9,972 bases of DNA. It comes from JBBITI01 sp037440885. Lineage in GTDB: Bacteria; Chloroflexota; Dehalococcoidia; Dehalococcoidales; UBA2162. Location: NCBI GenBank assembly GCA_037440885.1, contig JBBITI010000085.1, positions 1 to 9,972 on the forward strand. Reading direction: 5' to 3'. The position numbers and the translations under genes were made by a program. Positions 6,695 through 9,972 of this stretch are shown here, piece after piece (within the stretch, counting starts at the first letter, position 1; each line of letters begins with the position of its first letter). Below the pieces are notes generated by a model, which worked only from the letters and a program-made list of their open reading frames with translations, was not told where the DNA came from and did not search any database.

Positions 6695-6723
6695 AGTATA
6701 ACAGAGCAGTTTGCTTGTGGCTA
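6695..6723 (-). promoter_or_regulatory. Candidate internal promoter for the HAD-cdsA-dxr-rseP-ispG segment
   Basis: On the minus strand, TATACT (6700-6695) matches five of six bases of the -10 consensus and is preceded by TG at 6703-6702, giving an extended -10. A weak -35, TAGCCA (6723-6718, four of six), sits at a 17-nt spacing. The predicted start is near 6688, giving an about 18-nt leader that holds the AAAGAGG ribosome site. It lies in the only spacer above 100 nt between intact genes of the cluster, which favours a real element, but activity is inferred. Confidence 0.42.
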
Positions 6724-6791
6724 TCCGGGCATCATGGTTCCTGCTTCTGTTCGCAGGATACATGTTCTCTGGAAGGATAATCCGCCGTTGT

Positions 6792-7526
6792 TTATAAAGC
6801 CCCGAAACGCCGCTTTCGCCGGCTATATGATATCAGCGCTTTCTCGATGTCTCTTTTACTGAAATCGGGCCATAAAACACTGGTCAGGTAATACTCGCTG
6901 TAAGCTGTTTGCCATATCAGGAAATTACTGAAACGAACTTCGTCGCCGGTCCTAATTAACAGGTCTACCGGCGGGGTTCCCGCCGTATACAGGTAACTTT
7001 CGAAAAGTGTCTCGTCGATCGCCTCCGGTTGCACCCCCTCCCGCACCAGTCGCTTTACTGCGTCCACTATTTCCGCTCGCCCCCCGTAATTGAAGGCAAT
7101 GTTGAGTATCATCCGCGAATTCCGCTCTGTCGTTTCCACCGCATGGGTAATCGTGTTCCTGAGTTTTTCCGGAAGTTGCTCCAGGCGACCGATATGCCGC
7201 AGTTGAATGTCCCGCTCGTTGATGTAAACAAGGTGCTTCTCGATAAAGTGTTGAAGCAGATCGAACAGGCCTTCGACTTCTTCCTTCGGTCGCCCCCAGT
7301 TCTCGGTAGAGAAACCGTAAAGGGTCATGTATTTAATCGGGTATTCGGATAAATACTGCACCATCCGCAGCATGTTCTGTGCTCCCACCTTATGCCCCGC
7401 CAGACGGGGCAAACCCCGCCGCTCCGCCCACCTCCCGTTGCCGTCAGGTACAATCGCCACGTGGACCGGTAGTTTCTCTAAATTGATAGGTGGTTTTTCA
7501 CTCACGGTTAAATCCGGTGCTGGCAC
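6792..7526 (-). CDS. uppS: Isoprenyl (undecaprenyl) diphosphate synthase, cis-prenyltransferase
   Basis: Condenses isopentenyl diphosphate units onto farnesyl diphosphate in cis geometry to make the polyprenyl carrier lipid used for cell-envelope polymers and glycans. The product is 244 residues, near the usual 240-250. It shows HVAIVPDGNGRWA (catalytic Asp28) followed by GLPRLAGH, YGFSTENWGRP (70-80), NIAFNYGGRAEI, and the C-terminal IRTGDEVRFSNFLIWQ (191-206) with Glu211 expected to bind magnesium. The usual RTGGE or RTSGE reads RTGDE here, an unusual acidic substitution at position 195. The start is GTG at 7526, overlapping the frr TAG by one base; no close Shine-Dalgarno, so coupling to frr is likely. 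Product chain length cannot be told from sequence. Confidence 0.95.
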   Translation of the reverse strand: MPAPDLTVSEKPPINLEKLPVHVAIVPDGNGRWAERRGLPRLAGHKVGAQNMLRMVQYLSEYPIKYMTLYGFSTENWGRPKEEVEGLFDLLQHFIEKHLVYINERDIQLRHIGRLEQLPEKLRNTITHAVETTERNSRMILNIAFNYGGRAEIVDAVKRLVREGVQPEAIDETLFESYLYTAGTPPVDLLIRTGDEVRFSNFLIWQTAYSEYYLTSVLWPDFSKRDIEKALISYSRRKRRFGAL

Positions 7527-8083
7527 TAGACGCGGGATAATTCCTGTTCTTTATCTTTTCCGATCTGCTCAGCTAAGGCAATAAATGCATCTGTGTTCTT
7601 TTGTAGCTGGTTGGTCAATCTTTTCAGTTCGTCCTGGGTAATTTCCTTCTTTCTCTCCAGTTCTTTCAACTCCCCCAGCGCATCATGTCGCAGGTTGCGG
7701 ATCGCCACTTTCCTCTCCTCGACTCTCTTCTTGACCACTCGGGTAAGCTCATGTCGTCGTTCTTCGGAGAGCGGCGGAATCCGGATCCTGATCACATTGC
7801 CGTCGTTTACCGGTGTCAACCCCAGGTCAGATGCCTGTATTGCCCGCTCTATCATCCGTATTGTCGTCTTGTCCCACGGTTGAATCACCAGGAGATTCGC
7901 TTCCGGTGCCGATATCCCGGCTAGTTGCATGATTGGCGTCGTTACTCCCGCATAATCCACTCTGACATGTTCCACCAGAGCCACCGAAGCCCGGCCAGTT
8001 CGAATCGTTGCCAGCTCTTTCTTTAACCCTTCGGCACTCTTCCGCATCTTGTCTTCACTGCTTCTTATAATGTCGTTAGCCAT
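7526..8083 (-). CDS. frr: Ribosome recycling factor
   Basis: With EF-G, splits the post-termination 70S ribosome into subunits. From ATG 8083 the product is exactly 185 residues, the canonical RRF length. It has the N-terminal helix SSEDKMRKSAEGLKKEL, the conserved IRTGRAS motif, YAGVTTPIMQLA and ISAPEANLLVIQPWDK in the small domain, and the long C-terminal helices with VKKRVEERKVAIRNLRHDA. A longer start at 8104 adds seven residues unlike the family. GGGGA lies 6-7 nt upstream of the chosen ATG. The first 8 nt (ATGGCTAA) overlap the pyrH stop, the usual pyrH-frr coupling. Confidence 0.97.
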   Translation of the reverse strand: MANDIIRSSEDKMRKSAEGLKKELATIRTGRASVALVEHVRVDYAGVTTPIMQLAGISAPEANLLVIQPWDKTTIRMIERAIQASDLGLTPVNDGNVIRIRIPPLSEERRHELTRVVKKRVEERKVAIRNLRHDALGELKELERKKEITQDELKRLTNQLQKNTDAFIALAEQIGKDKEQELSRV

Positions 8084-8813
8084 TTTTATCCCCGCTTGAA
8101 ACAATCGTCCCGATTGGCTCGCCTTTCGCGGCCCTCTCTATTGCATCCGGTGTCTGCAAGTTGAATACGATAATCGGTATGTTGTTGTCCAGGCACAACG
8201 AGATTGCTGTGCTATCCATCACTTCCAGGCGCCTGTTCAATGCTTCGAAATGAGTTATCTTTTCAAATCTCTCGGCATTCTTGTTTTTCTTGGGATCGGC
8301 GCTGTATATCCCGTCTACGTTTGTCGCTTTTAACACTACCTCCGCACCGATCTCTACCGCTCGCAGCGCGGCTGCCGTATCCGTCGTCATGTATGGATTA
8401 CCCGTGCCGCAGGCAAATATCACTGCTCGCCCCTTCTCCAAGTGCCGGATCGCCCTGCGCCTGATATAAGGTTCGGCAATTTGCTGGATGTTAATCGCAG
8501 ATTGTGTCCGGGTGATTACCCCTTCTCTCTCCAGAGTGTCCTGCAAGGCAAGGGCATTTATCAGCGTGGCTACCATCCCGGCATAATCGGCGGTCGCCCG
8601 TTCCATGCCGTCTCTTTCCGCATCCGCCCCCCGCATAAAATTGCCACCCCCGACCACGATCCCCACGTTGACCCCGCTCTCCATCACTCGTTTGATCTGT
8701 CGGGCAACGTTCCGCAGCACCGCACTGTCGATGCCCCACTCCCGGTTGCCGCCAAAAGCTTCCCCACTTAGTTTCAGAAGAACTCTCTTATATCGTGGTT
8801 TTGCTTCAGCCAT
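8076..8813 (-). CDS. pyrH: UMP kinase
   Basis: Phosphorylates UMP to UDP with ATP; a bacterial-type hexameric kinase of the amino-acid kinase fold. The product is 245 residues, typical for the family. Motifs are LLKLSGEAFGG near the N-terminus (phosphate-binding Lys), VGIVVGGGNFMRG, FACGTGNPYMTTDTAA in the middle (nucleotide site) and KATNVDGIYSADPKKNKNA near residue 165-183. The start is ATG 8813, 15 nt after the tsf stop; the upstream GGGA is only a weak Shine-Dalgarno. The placement rpsB-tsf-pyrH-frr is one of the most conserved bacterial gene orders. Confidence 0.97.
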   Translation of the reverse strand: MAEAKPRYKRVLLKLSGEAFGGNREWGIDSAVLRNVARQIKRVMESGVNVGIVVGGGNFMRGADAERDGMERATADYAGMVATLINALALQDTLEREGVITRTQSAINIQQIAEPYIRRRAIRHLEKGRAVIFACGTGNPYMTTDTAAALRAVEIGAEVVLKATNVDGIYSADPKKNKNAERFEKITHFEALNRRLEVMDSTAISLCLDNNIPIIVFNLQTPDAIERAAKGEPIGTIVSSGDKNG

Positions 8814-8828
8814 GTCCCGGTCTTGGCT

Positions 8829-9332
8829 CTACTCGCCGATTTCGTATCTGGTAAATCGGCTTATTTTTATATTTTCCCCGGTCTTCGTTATCGTCTGGTT
8901 GACCAGGTCTTTTATCATCACTGACGGGTCCTTGATAAATGCTTGTTGCATCAGCGCCGCTGTCGCCGCATCGAGTCCGCTGCCCTCGGGAATATCTTCA
9001 GCATTGATATATACCGGCGACATCGCCGCTATCTGCATCGCAACATCATGCGCTAATTGCTTGAATTCGTTGGTTCGCGCCACAAAATCGGTCTCGCAGT
9101 TGACTTCCACCAGTACCGCAATGCGCCCCCCGACATGAACATAGCTCTCGATCAGTCCCTGCGCTGTCGTCCGGCTCTTCTTTTTTTCAACCTTCACCAG
9201 GCTCAGTTCTTTTAAAATATCGAGGGCTTTCTCTATCTGGCCCTCTGCTTTTATCAGGGCATTGCGGCATTCCATCACGCCCGCCCCGGACTTGCTTCGA
9301 AGTGACTTGATCTGTTCTGCGGAAATACTCAA
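8829..9332 (-). CDS. tsf: Elongation factor Ts, compact form
   Basis: Nucleotide exchange factor that regenerates EF-Tu-GTP. The N-terminal UBA-like domain shows the family start IKSLRSKSGAGVMECRNAL, and the core contains VNCETDFVARTNEF with the TDFVAR EF-Tu contact (81-86). The C-terminal GENIKISRFTRYE ends the protein at residue 167, against about 283 in E. coli, so only one core half and no coiled coil are present. Short EF-Ts is known in Thermus and, from memory, in Dehalococcoides, so this is a natural compact version and not a truncation: both ends match the family. The start is TTG 9332, supported by a perfect AAGGAGG at 5-nt spacing. Spacers are 15 nt on both sides. Confidence 0.97.
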   Translation of the reverse strand: MSISAEQIKSLRSKSGAGVMECRNALIKAEGQIEKALDILKELSLVKVEKKKSRTTAQGLIESYVHVGGRIAVLVEVNCETDFVARTNEFKQLAHDVAMQIAAMSPVYINAEDIPEGSGLDAATAALMQQAFIKDPSVMIKDLVNQTITKTGENIKISRFTRYEIGE

Positions 9333-9337
9333 CTAAG

Positions 9338-9344
9338 CCTCCTT
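9338..9344 (-). promoter_or_regulatory. Strong Shine-Dalgarno supporting the TTG start of tsf
   Basis: AAGGAGG on the minus strand lies 5 nt upstream of TTG at 9332, in the 15-nt rpsB-tsf spacer. No ATG or GTG lies at a suitable distance, so this site decides the start. Confidence 0.8.
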
Positions 9345-9347
9345 GGA

Positions 9348-9972
9348 TTACTGCTGCGAACCGGCATTTTCCGTTGCTGGCACACTTGCCGGCGCGACTG
9401 CGGTGCCCGTTTCCACCGCATCGCCATCCTTTTCGGAAATTAACGGTGTCAGAATCGCTTTCCCTTCCAATACCGAATCAGCGATCTTCGCGCACACCAG
9501 CTTCACCGCCCGGATTGCATCGTCGTTAGCCGGGACCGGATGGTCTATCTCGTCTGGATTGCTGTTCGTATCGGCTACTGCTACTATCGGTAGTGACATC
9601 CGCTTAGCTTCCGCCAGGGCGATCTTCTCTTTCACGGTATCAATAATAAAAAGAGCTGCCGGCAACCGTGTCATCTCTTTGATCCCGCCCAATTGCTTGT
9701 TCAAACGAGCGATCTCTTCTTCCAGTTGTAACGCCTCTTTCTTCGGTAAGCGGGTAAATTCACCCCTCGCCTGCTGGTCTTCTAGCCGCACCAGGTAATC
9801 GATCCTCGCCTGGATGGTTGTAAAATTGGTCAGTATCCCCCCGATCCACCTCTGGTTGATGTAGGGCATACCGCATCGTTTCGCCTCTGATTCGATCGCT
9901 TCCTGTGCCTGCTTCTTCGTGCCTACAAATAATATCGTGCCGCCGTCCGCTACCACCTGCCGCACAAATTCC
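9348..9972 (-). CDS. rpsB: 30S ribosomal protein S2, 5' part outside the window
   Basis: Small-subunit protein S2. About 207 C-terminal residues are visible; the frame runs off the window edge (codons for Glu-Phe precede the GTG at 9965), so GTG 9965 is an internal Val, not a start. Family motifs are VADGGTILFVGTKKQAQEAI, RWIGGILTNF, LPAALFIIDTVKEKIALAEA and IVAVADTNSNPDEIDHPVPA followed by NDDAIRAVKL. The last roughly 30 residues form a low-complexity Ala/Thr/Pro/Glu-rich tail (ETGTAVAPASVPATENAGSQQ minus its first residue), a variable region in this family. It precedes tsf by 15 nt, the standard rpsB-tsf pair. The operon promoter must lie beyond position 9972. Confidence 0.95.
   Translation of the reverse strand, partial: EFVRQVVADGGTILFVGTKKQAQEAIESEAKRCGMPYINQRWIGGILTNFTTIQARIDYLVRLEDQQARGEFTRLPKKEALQLEEEIARLNKQLGGIKEMTRLPAALFIIDTVKEKIALAEAKRMSLPIVAVADTNSNPDEIDHPVPANDDAIRAVKLVCAKIADSVLEGKAILTPLISEKDGDAVETGTAVAPASVPATENAGSQQ

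Noticed and set aside
6671..6763. Longer HAD start (open frame to 6763, ATG at 6691)
   Set aside because: No ribosome site for either; AAAGAGG supports 6670 and the predicted -10 lies within the longer version.

Overview
The window is a mostly ordinary housekeeping segment of a bacterial chromosome, probably from a metagenome-derived scaffold because it contains a 48-base run of N. The gene order on the minus strand is rpsB-tsf-pyrH-frr-uppS-(HAD phosphatase)-cdsA-dxr-rseP-ispG. This order, together with a very short EF-Ts (167 residues), resembles what I remember of Dehalococcoidia-type Chloroflexota. That placement is an inference from gene order and protein length, not from a search.

Layout: a glycogen/starch synthase gene (glgA, plus strand, 224-1699) converges on the long minus-strand cluster (1889 to beyond 9972). 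The cluster is tightly packed, with stop/start overlaps of 1 to 16 nt or spacers of 8 to 15 nt. The exceptions are a 121-nt spacer upstream of the HAD gene, which holds a plausible extended -10 promoter, and the dxr-rseP junction, where the N gap removes the start of rseP including the HExxH zinc site.

Functionally, the cluster links translation (ribosomal protein S2, EF-Ts, ribosome recycling factor), UMP phosphorylation (PyrH), the MEP isoprenoid pathway (Dxr, IspG), polyprenyl carrier synthesis (UppS), CDP-diacylglycerol synthesis (CdsA) and an intramembrane site-2 protease (RseP). It amounts to a translation plus membrane-lipid supercluster.

The most unusual part is the 189-nt convergent intergenic region (1700-1888). 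It holds five T(T/G)TAAC-type heptamers with 11-nt spacing (a Pho-box-like array), a strong extended -10 promoter pointing rightward, and a GC-rich hairpin about 40 nt after the predicted transcription start. No gene lies immediately downstream. The simplest reading is a short (about 70 nt) non-coding RNA under a PhoB/PhoP-family response regulator; alternatives are an antisense transcript into ispG or an assembly misjoin.
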